From: Acidimicrobiia bacterium
GTDB lineage: Bacteria; Actinomycetota; Acidimicrobiia; Spongiisociales; SHLN01
DNA: 56,159 nucleotides
Assembly (NCBI GenBank): GCA_013002865.1
Contig: JABDLU010000081.1
Coordinates: forward strand, 1-56,159
Direction of reading: 5' to 3'
The notes under the pieces are model-generated. The model was given only the letters and a program-made list of their open reading frames with translations. It was not told the DNA's origin and did no database searches. The first letter of the stretch is position 1, and each line of letters opens with the position of its first letter. Shown in pieces: positions 1-6,638 of the stretch. The position numbers and the translations under genes are program-made.

Positions 1-226
1 CAATGGCAGCCCCGGCCGAGACCACGTACCCGGCCACCAGCAGGAGAACAATCCCGACCGGGGACCCGGTGACGTTCCCTTCCACTATGCGGTCGATGAT
101 CAGCTTGATGCTGAGGGCCAGCACCACCGTGAAGACGGTGCGGAGCGCCAGCGTGGCCGCAAGCGCTGCTCCCAGCCAGCGATGCCCGTCCCACAGCGCA
201 GCGATGCGCCGGAAGATGGTGATCAC
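1..226 (-). CDS. ABC exporter transmembrane domain, N-terminal fragment (runs off the window edge)
   Basis: Minus-strand reading frame starting at a GTG at 226 and open to the edge (75 codons). The visible part begins VITIFRRIAALWDGHRW. It then has a hydrophobic helix around residues 18-42 (ends LSIKLIIDRIVEG) and the start of a second helix (VGIVLLLAGYVVSAGAA). This is the layout of the first two membrane helices of an ABC type-1 exporter permease, usually fused to an ATPase, but no ATPase motif is inside the window. It lies 23 bases downstream of the lipoprotein gene on the same strand and could be co-transcribed with it. The family call rests on the topology and the IKLIIDRIVEGN-type loop only. 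Confidence 0.5.
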   Translation of the reverse strand, partial: MITIFRRIAALWDGHRWLGAALAATLALRTVFTVVLALSIKLIIDRIVEGNVTGSPVGIVLLLVAGYVVSAGAAI

Positions 227-249
227 CGGCTAGCCCGGCGTTGTTCCGC

Positions 250-1011
250 TTAGCCCAATCCGCACGCCTCGAGGGCGGTGGTCAGCAACTCGAAATCGGC
301 TTCCGTCGGCACGTATCCCGGGCCGATATCGGCCGTGAGCAGGGGCTCCAACTCGGTTGTGAGGCACTCGACGGTCGCTTCATCGAGGATGTTGAGAGGT
401 ATCGGAATCCCGAGGGCCGTGGCGAGGTCGGCCAGCGGATCGTCGCCGCTCGAGGTGCCCGGGTCGCTCGCCGGATCGTTGAAGACGACGCCGCACACAT
501 TCTCGGTGAAGTTGTCCAGGTTTAGGGTCGCCGCATCGAGCGCTGGATCGTCGAACGCGGTGTTGAACTCCTCGGAGTCTGCCATTGCCTCCAGGTCCCA
601 ATTCAACTCGTTGCCGAGGTCGATGAATCGGCGGTAGAAGTCCAGCACCACCTGAGCATCGTCTTCAATTTCGCGTGGAGCGATGTCGACCCAGTCTTCG
701 AAGATCTCCAGGTTCTTCTCGAACTGGGCTTGCAGCTGCTCGGGACTTAGGCCGAAGAAGGTGAAGTCGAGCGGGGTCTCATCGGAGTCGGCCGCCTCCC
801 GGACTCGCTCGCAATACGCCGAGTTGCTGTCGCCGGAGGCCGCCTCGGTGGTGGTAGTAGTCGCATCGGCAGCGGTGGTCGTCGTTGCACCGTTGCCTGC
901 GGTGGTGGTCGTGGCGTCCCCCGCCTCACCATCGTCTCCTCCGCATGCCGCCGCCGTGAGCGCAAATGCGAGAACCAACGTGAGCAGGCGAATCCAGCGC
1001 AGCCGGTACAT
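250..1011 (-). CDS. Predicted secreted lipoprotein with Thr-rich linker
   Basis: A 253-residue protein starting at ATG 1011. The signal peptide is MYRLRWIRLL followed by a hydrophobic core, and the lipobox-like TAAAC places the lipid-modified cysteine at residue 23. An acidic GGDDGE stretch and Thr/Ala-rich blocks (TTTT repeated) act as a flexible cell-wall linker up to about residue 60. The mature domain (about 65-253) is acidic, probably mostly helical, and has several cysteines (SAYCERV, NVCGVV, VECLTT, EACGLG) that may form disulfides outside the cell. I do not recognise the domain, so the function is unknown. The export prediction is strong. Confidence 0.8.
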   Translation of the reverse strand: MYRLRWIRLLTLVLAFALTAAACGGDDGEAGDATTTTAGNGATTTTAADATTTTTEAASGDSNSAYCERVREAADSDETPLDFTFFGLSPEQLQAQFEKNLEIFEDWVDIAPREIEDDAQVVLDFYRRFIDLGNELNWDLEAMADSEEFNTAFDDPALDAATLNLDNFTENVCGVVFNDPASDPGTSSGDDPLADLATALGIPIPLNILDEATVECLTTELEPLLTADIGPGYVPTEADFELLTTALEACGLG

Positions 1012-1099
1012 GTAGTCCCTCCCTTACGACCTGTGTCTACCGGATCACACTAGTTGTGGGCGTCGGAACCCGCGACGCCCCTTGTCACGTCTCACCATC

Positions 1100-1672
1100 A
1101 TGAGGAACGTCGTGGCTCTGGTGGGCGTTGTTGCCCTACTGATGTCGGCCTGTGGGGGAAGTGATCTAACCGGTAATGCTCCGGCTGCAACCGTCGGCTC
1201 CACCGCGCCCGAATCGATCTCAACCGTTCCGCCGGTCGACCCTGCTCCCCGCGATGCCGCCCGGCCTGCCGACCGGGTCAATGAGCCTGCGCTCACACCC
1301 GTGCCGGTGCCCGCGCCCGATCCGGCTGCGAAGCCGATTCGCCCCGGCCTGCCTAACCCTCCGCCGACCCGCCAGCCGGCCCTGTCCGGCGACGGCCCGG
1401 ACCTGGCCGATATCACCGGGGTCATGCGCGACCTCAGCACCCGGTTGTCCATCCCGGTCGAAGAGATCGACGTGCTGGACGCCCGGGCAGTGACCTGGCG
1501 TAACGGGAGTGTCGGGTGCCCTGCCGAGGGCATGGCCTACACCCAGGCTGAGGTCCCCGGCGGGCTCATCGTGTTGGCCGTCGGCAACACCAGCTACCGC
1601 TACCACGCCGCCGCCGGCGCCACCTACTTCCTGTGCGAGACCCCCGAGGCGCCGGCCGAGGGAAGTGCGTAG
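1100..1672 (+). CDS. Predicted lipoprotein with a conserved C-terminal domain of unknown function
   Basis: Starts at ATG 1100 (MRNVVALVGVVALLMSACGG, 190 residues). An in-frame TTG at 1082 would add six residues ahead of the signal peptide and is less likely. The lipobox LMSAC gives a lipidated Cys at residue 18. Residues 25-100 are Pro/Ala-rich and look disordered. The C-terminal part contains DARAVTWRNGSVGCPAEGM, then AYTQAEVPGGLIVLAVG, then YRYHAAAGATYFLCE. This arrangement recurs in secreted proteins of actinobacteria and cyanobacteria. Two cysteines (in VGCP and FLCE) flank the domain and probably pair. It is divergent from the minus-strand lipoprotein gene, and a heptad-repeat spacer follows. 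Confidence 0.75.
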   Translation: MRNVVALVGVVALLMSACGGSDLTGNAPAATVGSTAPESISTVPPVDPAPRDAARPADRVNEPALTPVPVPAPDPAAKPIRPGLPNPPPTRQPALSGDGPDLADITGVMRDLSTRLSIPVEEIDVLDARAVTWRNGSVGCPAEGMAYTQAEVPGGLIVLAVGNTSYRYHAAAGATYFLCETPEAPAEGSA

Positions 1673-1677
1673 CAAGC

Positions 1678-1789
1678 GTCGCCCGTCGCCCGTCCCCCGT
1701 CGCCAGGAAGAAACTGGCACCCTGACTTGGATTGTGCGACTTAGAGTCGGAATACAGGGGGTATTCGGACCGGCGACCGGCGACCGGCG
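1678..1789. repeat. Heptanucleotide repeat patches in the lipoprotein-htpX spacer
   Basis: Two short runs of 7-bp units. Bases 1678-1705 hold GTCGCCC twice, GTCCCCC, then GTCGCCA. Bases 1769-1789 hold ACCGGCG three times. A near-perfect inverted repeat (arms GTCGGAATAC and GTATTCGGAC) lies between them at about 1746-1770. The units are the same words seen in other spacers of this window. The 403-base spacer from 1673 to 2075 otherwise holds hairpins and the htpX upstream region; I see no gene in it. Confidence 0.8.
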
Positions 1790-1792
1790 ACC

Positions 1793-1815
1793 TCGGAAAT
1801 CCGGAGGATTTCCGA
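1793..1815. terminator. Perfect 10-bp triloop hairpin
   Basis: Arms TCGGAAATCC (1793-1802) and GGATTTCCGA (1806-1815) are exact reverse complements around a GGA loop. The sequence is AAAGA on the right and has no long T tract. It is probably a terminator for the upstream lipoprotein gene, or a bidirectional structure. Confidence 0.5.
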
Positions 1816-1825
1816 AAAGACCAAA

Positions 1826-1850
1826 GGGCGCCCCGAGGGAGGCGCCCCTT
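1826..1850 (+). terminator. GC-rich hairpin followed by CTT
   Basis: Arms GGGCGCC (1826-1832) and GGCGCCC (1841-1847) enclose an 8-base loop and are followed by CTT. It lies directly after the previous hairpin, so the two may form a tandem terminator before the htpX promoter region. Confidence 0.45.
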
Positions 1851-1969
1851 GCTCGTCTACAGGCCCCTCGGCGCCGGCGGTTGGTCCGGCGTCCTCGGCA
1901 CTCCGCCTGTGAACTATCAGCCGACGGTAGTGGCAATTCCGCGCGACCGCCACTCTGAGCGGTGGTGTC

Positions 1970-2069
1970 TTTTCGCGTTCCGTAGCAGATTTTCGCGTTC
2001 TCATACGGCCGGCTGGAACAGGGGGCGGCCGGCGGACGTTGTTTAGATGAATCAGCCCAGGGGTACCAT
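1970..2069 (+). promoter_or_regulatory. Direct repeats at 20-bp spacing and possible promoter upstream of htpX
   Basis: TTTTCGCGTTC occurs at 1970-1980 and again at 1990-2000. CGGCCGGC occurs at 2006-2013 and again at 2026-2033. Both pairs are offset by exactly 20 bp, about two helical turns, as expected for a protein bound side by side on one face of DNA. A weak promoter candidate follows: TTGTTT (2039-2044), a 19-base spacer, then TACCAT (2064-2069). That would put transcription start near the ATG at 2076 and suggests a leaderless mRNA. The repeats are seen directly; their role is inferred. Confidence 0.4.
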
Positions 2070-2075
2070 TCACAC

Positions 2076-2951
2076 ATGAACAACAATCTCAAGACCGTCG
2101 GTTTGCTGGCGGCGCTCGGTGCCGTCATCGTCCTCGTTGGCCAGACGCTCGGTGGCACCAGCGGGGCCGTCATCGCCCTCGTCATTGCCGGCGTTCTGAA
2201 CTTCGGGATGTACTTCTTCTCTGACAAGCTGGCGTTGCGCGCCTCCGGCGCCCGGCCGCTCGAAGAGGGAGAGCTCCCAGAGGTGTGGTCCATCGTGTCG
2301 AAGCTGGCCCTGATGGAGAACATGCCGATGCCGAAGCTGTACTACATCGACTCCCCGCAGCCCAATGCCTTCGCCACCGGGCGCAGCCCAAAGCACGCCG
2401 CAGTGGCCGTCACCGGCGGGATTCTCCAGTTGATGTCGAACGAGGAGCTGGAGGGCGTCCTGGCCCACGAGCTGGCCCACGTGCGCAACCGGGACATCCT
2501 GATCGGGACGATTGCAGCCACCATGGCGGCGGCGCTCTCGATCTTCGCCCGAATGGCGATGTGGGGTGCCCTGGGCGGACGCCGGGACAACAACAACCCG
2601 CTCGGCGGGATCATCGCTCTGGTGAGCGTCATCCTTGCCCCGCTGGCTGCCATGATCATCAAGCTCGCCATCACCCGGGCCCGGGAGTACCAGGCCGACC
2701 GCACGGGGGCGCAGATCACCGGGCAGCCGCTGGCTCTGGCCAGTGCGCTCCGCAAGCTCGAAGCCGGGACCTCCCGTATCCCGATGAACGTCAACCCGGC
2801 CGTTGCCCCGCTCTACATCGCCGATCCGTTGAAGGCCTTCGGCGGCCGGCGCGATGGGGGTGGATCACTCCGCAAGCTGTTCTCCACCCACCCACCTATC
2901 TCCGATCGCGTGGCCCGGCTCGAGGAAATGGCGAGCCCGTTCAGTAGCTGA
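2076..2951 (+). CDS. htpX: Membrane-bound zinc metalloprotease HtpX (peptidase family M48)
   Basis: A 291-residue membrane protease of the HtpX type, which cleaves misfolded membrane proteins at the cytoplasmic side. Two N-terminal helices occupy about residues 7-50. The catalytic zinc motif HELAH is at residues 131-135 (VLAHELAHVRNRD). Two further hydrophobic segments follow (IGTIAATMAAALSIF and GGIIALVSVILAPLAAMII). The third zinc ligand is the glutamate of RAREYQAD near residue 205. The C-terminal FSTHPPISDRVARLE is typical of the family, and the length is normal. It appears monocistronic, with a hairpin just downstream. The start has no convincing Shine-Dalgarno sequence, which fits a leaderless transcript. 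Confidence 0.95.
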   Translation: MNNNLKTVGLLAALGAVIVLVGQTLGGTSGAVIALVIAGVLNFGMYFFSDKLALRASGARPLEEGELPEVWSIVSKLALMENMPMPKLYYIDSPQPNAFATGRSPKHAAVAVTGGILQLMSNEELEGVLAHELAHVRNRDILIGTIAATMAAALSIFARMAMWGALGGRRDNNNPLGGIIALVSVILAPLAAMIIKLAITRAREYQADRTGAQITGQPLALASALRKLEAGTSRIPMNVNPAVAPLYIADPLKAFGGRRDGGGSLRKLFSTHPPISDRVARLEEMASPFSS

Positions 2952-2966
2952 GAGAACGCTGAGAAC

Positions 2967-2986
2967 GCATGCGTGCCGACGCATGC
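2967..2986 (+). terminator. Perfect 8-bp hairpin after htpX
   Basis: GCATGCGT (2967-2974), loop GCCG, then ACGCATGC (2979-2986), starting 16 bases after the htpX stop. There is no T tract, so it is a candidate U-poor terminator or mRNA-stabilising stem. Confidence 0.5.
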
Positions 2987-3111
2987 AGATTGCTGTACTG
3001 TTCCCGTGCCGCTGCCGATAGGCAGGGAAGTGGCGTTCGACTGATAAAGGGGAACTCGGTCGCTCACCGCGTGTCATAGACAACGGAAGCAACACGGAGT
3101 TCTCCAGCGAG

Positions 3112-3804
3112 ATGAACGCTCTGACGACAACGCCGCCTGCAGTTCCTACTGCTGGGGCCCACGAACCCGCCGACCACTTTCACGTCGTCCTTCCCAAGCT
3201 GTGGTCGATGGCCAGGCATGCGCTGCCGAACATCCTCGAAGGCACGGTCTGGCCGTTCGCCATCTTCTACGTCTTTCTCTTCGCCACCAACGTCTGGGGT
3301 GCGCTGCTGGCGGCACTCGCCTACAGCTATATCGGCGTGGCCCGGAGGCTCATCAAGGGCCAGCGAGTCAGCGGATTGCTCGCCCTGACGACCATCACGC
3401 TCACCGTTCGCACCATCCTCGGCCTGGCATCCGGAAGCGTGGTCGTGTATTTCCTGCAGCCCAGCCTCGCTAAGGCCGCCTTGGCCGTCGCTCTGCTGTT
3501 GTCGCTGACCAGGGCCGAGCCGCTGCTCGTCAAGGTCGCTCGGGACTTCGTGCCGCTGTCCGACGAGATGATGGAGCGGCCGTGTGTGCGTCGGTTTTTC
3601 GTCCACGCCACCGTGCTGTGGGTCGTGCTGCTGGTCGTTCACTCCGGCCTCGCCACCTACGTTCTGCTCAACGAAAGCGTCGGCTACTACGTGGCGTTCA
3701 AGTCGGTGCTCAACCTGGTCGTCAAAGGCGGCGGAATCGGACTCTCGTTCGCCTGGTTTGTCTACATCGCCCGCCGCAACGGCATGAAGGTGTCGTTCGC
3801 GTAG
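3112..3804 (+). CDS. Polytopic membrane protein, YciB/VC0807/DUF3159-like
   Basis: A 230-residue protein with a soluble N-terminus of about 40 residues and then five or six hydrophobic segments (for example VWPFAIFYVFLFATNVWGALLAALAYSYI and LWVVLLVVHSGLATYVLL). The core pattern, a first helix pair followed by RRLIKGQRVSGLLALTTITL and a long charged loop with DFVPLSDEMMERPCVRR, resembles the small integral membrane families around VC0807, DUF3159 and septation protein A. Those families share folds but not a known biochemical activity. ATG 3112 has GGAG about 14 bases upstream. No operon partner is obvious; a heptad-repeat spacer and tRNA-Tyr follow. Confidence 0.7.
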   Translation: MNALTTTPPAVPTAGAHEPADHFHVVLPKLWSMARHALPNILEGTVWPFAIFYVFLFATNVWGALLAALAYSYIGVARRLIKGQRVSGLLALTTITLTVRTILGLASGSVVVYFLQPSLAKAALAVALLLSLTRAEPLLVKVARDFVPLSDEMMERPCVRRFFVHATVLWVVLLVVHSGLATYVLLNESVGYYVAFKSVLNLVVKGGGIGLSFAWFVYIARRNGMKVSFA

Positions 3805-3808
3805 GAAG

Positions 3809-3878
3809 GTCGACCGTCGACTGTCGACTGTCAACGGCCAGAAGCTGCTTGCTGCTTGCTGATAGCTGATAGCTGACG
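3809..3878. repeat. Heptanucleotide repeats, two blocks
   Basis: Bases 3809-3836 contain four units: GTCGACC, GTCGACT, GTCGACT, GTCAACG. After GCCAGAA, bases 3844-3878 contain five units: GCTGCTT twice, GCTGATA twice, GCTGACG. The whole stretch keeps one 7-base register from 3809 to 3878. The GTCGACT block recurs after rplL at 11523-11550. Confidence 0.9.
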
Positions 3879-3921
3879 GAGATCACGGATCCGTAACCAG
3901 CAACTAACCTCTTTGGCTCAC

Positions 3922-4003
3922 GGTGGGATGCCCGAGCGGACAAAGGGAGCAGACTGTAAATCTGCCGGCACAGCCTTCGGAGGTTCAAATCCTCCTCCCA
4001 CCA
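3922..4003 (+). tRNA. tRNA-Tyr (anticodon GTA)
   Basis: An 82-base class II tRNA. The acceptor arms GGTGGGA and TCCCACC pair and are followed by discriminator A. The anticodon stem-loop reads GCAGACTGTAAATCTGC, with anticodon GTA. A long variable arm (CCGGCACAGCCTTCGG region) and the T arm GGAGGTTCAAATCCTCC are present. CCA is not encoded beyond the A. Confidence 0.95.
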
Positions 4004-4005
4004 CG

Positions 4006-4054
4006 GCAACCCGGCTTCGCCGGGTTGCTTGCGAGTTCGGCTCCGCCGAACTCG
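4006..4054. terminator. Two consecutive perfect triloop hairpins after tRNA-Tyr
   Basis: Hairpin one has arms GCAACCCGGC (4006-4015) and GCCGGGTTGC (4019-4028) around TTC. Hairpin two has arms CGAGTTCGGC (4032-4041) and GCCGAACTCG (4045-4054) around TCC. Both are perfect 10-bp stems and start 3 bases after the tRNA. They probably terminate or process the tRNA transcript. Confidence 0.6.
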
Positions 4055-4066
4055 TAGCGATGTCAG

Positions 4067-4150
4067 TCCCCCGGGCGAGCGCAGCGAGCGGGGGAGGCAA
4101 GGAGGGGGGTGGGCAACCGTGCGGGTTGCTGAGCGCGTTCCTGTGCTCCT
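4067..4150 (+). repeat. Dispersed palindromic element of about 83 bp, copy 1
   Basis: The stretch containing GCGAGCGCAGCGAGC, GGGGGAGGCAAGGAGGGGGG, TGGGCAACC, CGGGTTGCT and GCGCGTTCCTGTG reappears in reverse complement at 11641-11723 with only a few mismatches. The element holds two imperfect hairpins (a CCCCC/GGGGG-flanked GCGAGC palindrome and GCAACC/GGGTTGC), which makes it REP-like. No reading frame is evident. Confidence 0.85.
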
Positions 4151-4186
4151 TAGTCGCGAGCTCTGACGCGCGCCTACCCTCCAGTC

Positions 4187-4612
4187 ATGATCGAAGGGTT
4201 TGCGGTCGTCGAGCGGGTTCCGGTGTTGTGGGGCGACATGGATGCGTTCGGGCACGTCAACAACACCCGGTTCATCCGCTGGTTCGAGACCGCCCGCATC
4301 GCCCACTTCAGGCGGGTCGGGATCAAGACGGCCGAGGCAGTCGGAATCGCCCCGATCCTCGCTCACGTCAGTTGTGACTTCTTGTCACCCGTCGACTTTC
4401 CCGCCGACATCCTGGTTGGGGCCCGGACCACCAAGCTGGGAACCACCAGCATGATCCACGAATATGTCGTCGCACGAGCCGACAATCCGCAGCAGCCCGT
4501 GGCAAAGGGAACCGGCGTGATCGTCATGTACGACTACGACGCCGCCGAGAAAGCACCCATCCCCGAGGATCTGAAACAACGAATTCGAGATTTGGATGGG
4601 GATTCGCTGTAG
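4187..4612 (+). CDS. Acyl-CoA thioesterase, hotdog fold (4HBT, YbgC/FcbC type)
   Basis: A 141-residue protein. The N-terminal motif VLWGDMDAFGHVNNTRFIRWFETAR (residues about 13-37) is the signature of the single-domain 4-hydroxybenzoyl-CoA-thioesterase-like family, with the catalytic Asp in WGDMDAFGHVNN. Later hotdog strands are visible (ADILVGARTTKLGTTSMIHEYVV and KGTGVIVMYDY). It should hydrolyse an acyl-CoA thioester in the cytoplasm; the substrate cannot be told from sequence. The length matches the family. It sits alone between tRNA-Tyr and a heptad-repeat spacer. Confidence 0.85.
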   Translation: MIEGFAVVERVPVLWGDMDAFGHVNNTRFIRWFETARIAHFRRVGIKTAEAVGIAPILAHVSCDFLSPVDFPADILVGARTTKLGTTSMIHEYVVARADNPQQPVAKGTGVIVMYDYDAAEKAPIPEDLKQRIRDLDGDSL

Positions 4613-4636
4613 GCGTCGGGGAGTTGCAGGTTGCGA

Positions 4637-4813
4637 GGAACCCGAAGGGGTTCCCGGCATCGGGCATCGGGCATCGGGCATCGGGCATCAGGGAGTTGCA
4701 GGTTGCCAGTTGCAAGTTGCAGGTCAGACTCGGGCATCGGCGTCGGGCTCGGGGGACGGGGGACGGGGGACGGGTGACTGGTGACTGGCGACTGGCGACT
4801 GGCGACCGGCGAC
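4637..4813. repeat. Large heptanucleotide repeat cluster before tRNA-Thr
   Basis: A hairpin comes first (GGAACCC, loop GAAG, GGGTTCC; 4637-4654). Five GGCATCG-type units follow at 4656-4690, then GTTGCAG, GTTGCCA, GTTGCAA, GTTGCAG at 4695-4722. A run of nine units occupies 4751-4813: GGGGGAC three times, GGGTGAC, TGGTGAC, TGGCGAC three times, CGGCGAC. The last run keeps one register while bases 1, 3 and 4 change stepwise. No gene is seen between 4613 and 4864. Confidence 0.9.
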
Positions 4814-4864
4814 CTCTCGCCACGCGAGAACGGTGACTATCCTCATCCCCGCTCAATTGCGAGT

Positions 4865-4936
<72 letters not shown>

Positions 4937-4937
4937 C

Positions 4938-5012
4938 GGCGGCGTAGCTCAGACTGGTTAGAGCGCTCGGCTCATAATCGAGAGGTCGGTGGTTCAAGTC
5001 CACCCGCCGCTA
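4938..5012 (+). tRNA. tRNA-Met, elongator type (anticodon CAT)
   Basis: 75 bases. Acceptor GGCGGCG pairs with CGCCGCT (first pair G-T), anticodon stem CTCGG/TCGAG with loop CTCATAA giving CAT, and T arm GGTGGTTCAAGTCCACC. It lies 21 bases before rpmG. The position matches the actinobacterial tRNA-Thr/tRNA-Met/rpmG arrangement. Confidence 0.93.
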
Positions 5013-5033
5013 CGGACAAGAGAGGTCAAAGTC

Positions 5034-5195
5034 ATGCCATCCCAGAAACGACCGGTCATCACCCTTGCGTGTGAAGTGTGCAAGGAACGCAACTACGTGA
5101 CCAACAAGAACAAGACGAACACGCGCGACCGGCTGGAGCTGAAGAAGTTTTGCAACCGGTGCCGAAACCACACGCCCCACAAAGAGACCCGCTAA
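5034..5195 (+). CDS. rpmG: Large-subunit ribosomal protein L33, zinc-binding form
   Basis: A 53-residue protein from ATG 5034 with AGAGG eight bases upstream. Cys13, Cys16, Cys40 and Cys43 (CEVC and CNRC) form the zinc ribbon, so this is the zinc-containing paralogue used when zinc is plentiful. The core [22 protein letters not shown] and the C-terminal HTPHKETR are typical. It is downstream of tRNA-Met and upstream of the MaoC gene, as in mycobacteria. Confidence 0.95.
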   Translation: MPSQKRPVITLACEVCKERNYVTNKNKTNTRDRLELKKFCNRCRNHTPHKETR

Positions 5196-5214
5196 TGGGG
5201 CAGGTCCCGGCACG

Positions 5215-6072
5215 ATGAGCGGGGACCTCACCGATCTGGTCGGACGCACCTACGGGCCATTCCACCTGCGCACCTCCGTTGAGAAGGTAGAGGAGTTCGT
5301 CATCGCTACGGGCGACGATCCCGGCCGATGGGAGTTCCATGCTCCGCCCGGATTCGCGGCGGTTGCGCTGTTCAAGTCGGCACCCGCCTTCTTCGAGGAC
5401 GAGGACGCCGCCGACTACGCCCGAACGCTGGTGCACGTCGATCAGACCTTCCGTTGGCATCGCCCTCTGCCCCAGGAGATCGACGCCCGGGTCATCGGTG
5501 AAGTGGAAAGCGTGCGCCACCGCGGCGAGATGTTCTTCGTCACATTCACCACCCGAACCGAGGACGGGGACGGGGGAGTGTTTCAGGAGGCGTCGTCGAC
5601 ATTCCTCATGACCGAAGGATCCTTGCCCAAGGAACGCGTCACGGAAAAGCCGGAACCGGCCTGGGACGAGCGGGCCGAGAACGACCTGCCGACCGCCGTC
5701 GACCTGCCGGCCGTGGGTGAGTCGCTGCCTCCGATGTTGAAGTCGGCCAGCCGGGCCGACCTGGTTCGCTACGCAGGTGCCACCCGGGATTGGAATCCCA
5801 TCCACTGGGACCACAAGGCGGCGGTACAGGCCGGGTTGCCCGGGATCATCGTTCATGGGCTGCTCATGGCCTCCTGGGTCACCCAAGCGGCGGGCCGAAC
5901 CCTCTCCGGCCCTCTGCCGCTGGCGAGCATGCGTCTCCGGTTCCGACAGGCGCTGCGGCCGGCGTTGCAGGCGGAGGTCCTGGCCGAGGTCAAGGCGCCC
6001 GATGCTCTAACCTGCATCATCCGCACCGGGGATATTGACCTGGTGACAGCCGATGCGATGCTCGGAGGCTGA
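5215..6072 (+). CDS. Two-domain MaoC-type (R)-hydratase, HadA/HadB-like fusion
   Basis: A 285-residue protein with two hotdog domains. The N-terminal half (about 1-140) matches the FAS1-like dehydratase domain of HadA (GPFHLRTSVEKVEEFVIATGDDP, then LVHVDQTFRWHRPLP). The C-terminal half carries the hydratase-2 motif YAGATRDWNPIHWDHKAAV, with catalytic Asp192 and His197, followed by GLPGIIVHGLL. It should dehydrate a (3R)-hydroxyacyl thioester. In mycobacteria hadA, hadB and hadC occupy this position as separate genes of the FAS-II dehydratase. Here one polypeptide seems to do the work of the HadA-HadB pair. The sigma factor gene starts five bases later. Confidence 0.9.
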   Translation: MSGDLTDLVGRTYGPFHLRTSVEKVEEFVIATGDDPGRWEFHAPPGFAAVALFKSAPAFFEDEDAADYARTLVHVDQTFRWHRPLPQEIDARVIGEVESVRHRGEMFFVTFTTRTEDGDGGVFQEASSTFLMTEGSLPKERVTEKPEPAWDERAENDLPTAVDLPAVGESLPPMLKSASRADLVRYAGATRDWNPIHWDHKAAVQAGLPGIIVHGLLMASWVTQAAGRTLSGPLPLASMRLRFRQALRPALQAEVLAEVKAPDALTCIIRTGDIDLVTADAMLGG

Positions 6073-6077
6073 CGAAG

Positions 6078-6638
6078 ATGGCCGACCGCAACCCGATCGA
6101 TTCCGCCGAGCTGCTCGATCGCGCCCGGGGCGGTGACGAGGGGGCATTCAACGAGCTGGTGCGGAGCCATCAGCACGAGGTTTTCTCCCTTGCCTTCCGG
6201 TTGCTCGGCAACTACGAACTGGCCGCCGACGCTGCGCAGGAGACATTCATCCGGGCCTGGCGGGCGCTTCCCCGGTTCCGCGGTGACGCCGCCCTATCGA
6301 CCTGGCTGCACCGCATCACCGTCAACACCAGCTGGACCCTCGGCAAGCGGGCTCGCCGCCACTCGGCCGCCACCCTCGACGAAGCAATCCTGCTCGACGA
6401 CGCCTCGGCCCCGACACCCGAGTCCTCGGCGGAGACCGCCGAGCTGGGCGGACGGCTCCGGGCGGCGGTCTCCGAACTGCCCGATCCGCAGCGGGCGGTC
6501 GTCGTTCTCAAGGACATCTACGGCTGGTCCCACGCCGAGGTGGCCAAGGCGCTGGACATCAGCGTCACCGCCGCCAAGGTGCGTCTGCACCGGGCCCGGC
6601 GGCGGCTGAAGGAGAAACTGTGGCGGGAAGTGGACTGA
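6078..6638 (+). CDS. RNA polymerase sigma factor, ECF family
   Basis: A 186-residue sigma-70 group 4 protein. Region 2 spans residues 15-85: FNELVRSHQHEVFSLAFRLLGNYELAADAAQETFIRAWRALPRFRGDAALSTWLHRI holds the core-binding and minus-10 reading helices. A linker of about 40 residues follows, then region 4 (LPDPQRAVVVLKDIYGWSHAEVAKALDISVTAAKVRLHRARRRLKEKL) with the helix-turn-helix for minus-35 recognition. It overlaps the next gene by 19 bases. That gene encodes a zinc anti-sigma factor, so the pair is a standard regulated sigma/anti-sigma unit. The regulon is unknown. Confidence 0.95.
   Translation: MADRNPIDSAELLDRARGGDEGAFNELVRSHQHEVFSLAFRLLGNYELAADAAQETFIRAWRALPRFRGDAALSTWLHRITVNTSWTLGKRARRHSAATLDEAILLDDASAPTPESSAETAELGGRLRAAVSELPDPQRAVVVLKDIYGWSHAEVAKALDISVTAAKVRLHRARRRLKEKLWREVD

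Noticed and set aside
3922..4003. Attachment site at tRNA-Tyr
   Set aside because: No integrase gene and no repeat of the tRNA 3' end was seen nearby; the flanking hairpins look like terminators.
4656..4813. Possible CRISPR array
   Set aside because: Units are seven bases with no spacers between them, and no cas genes are present.
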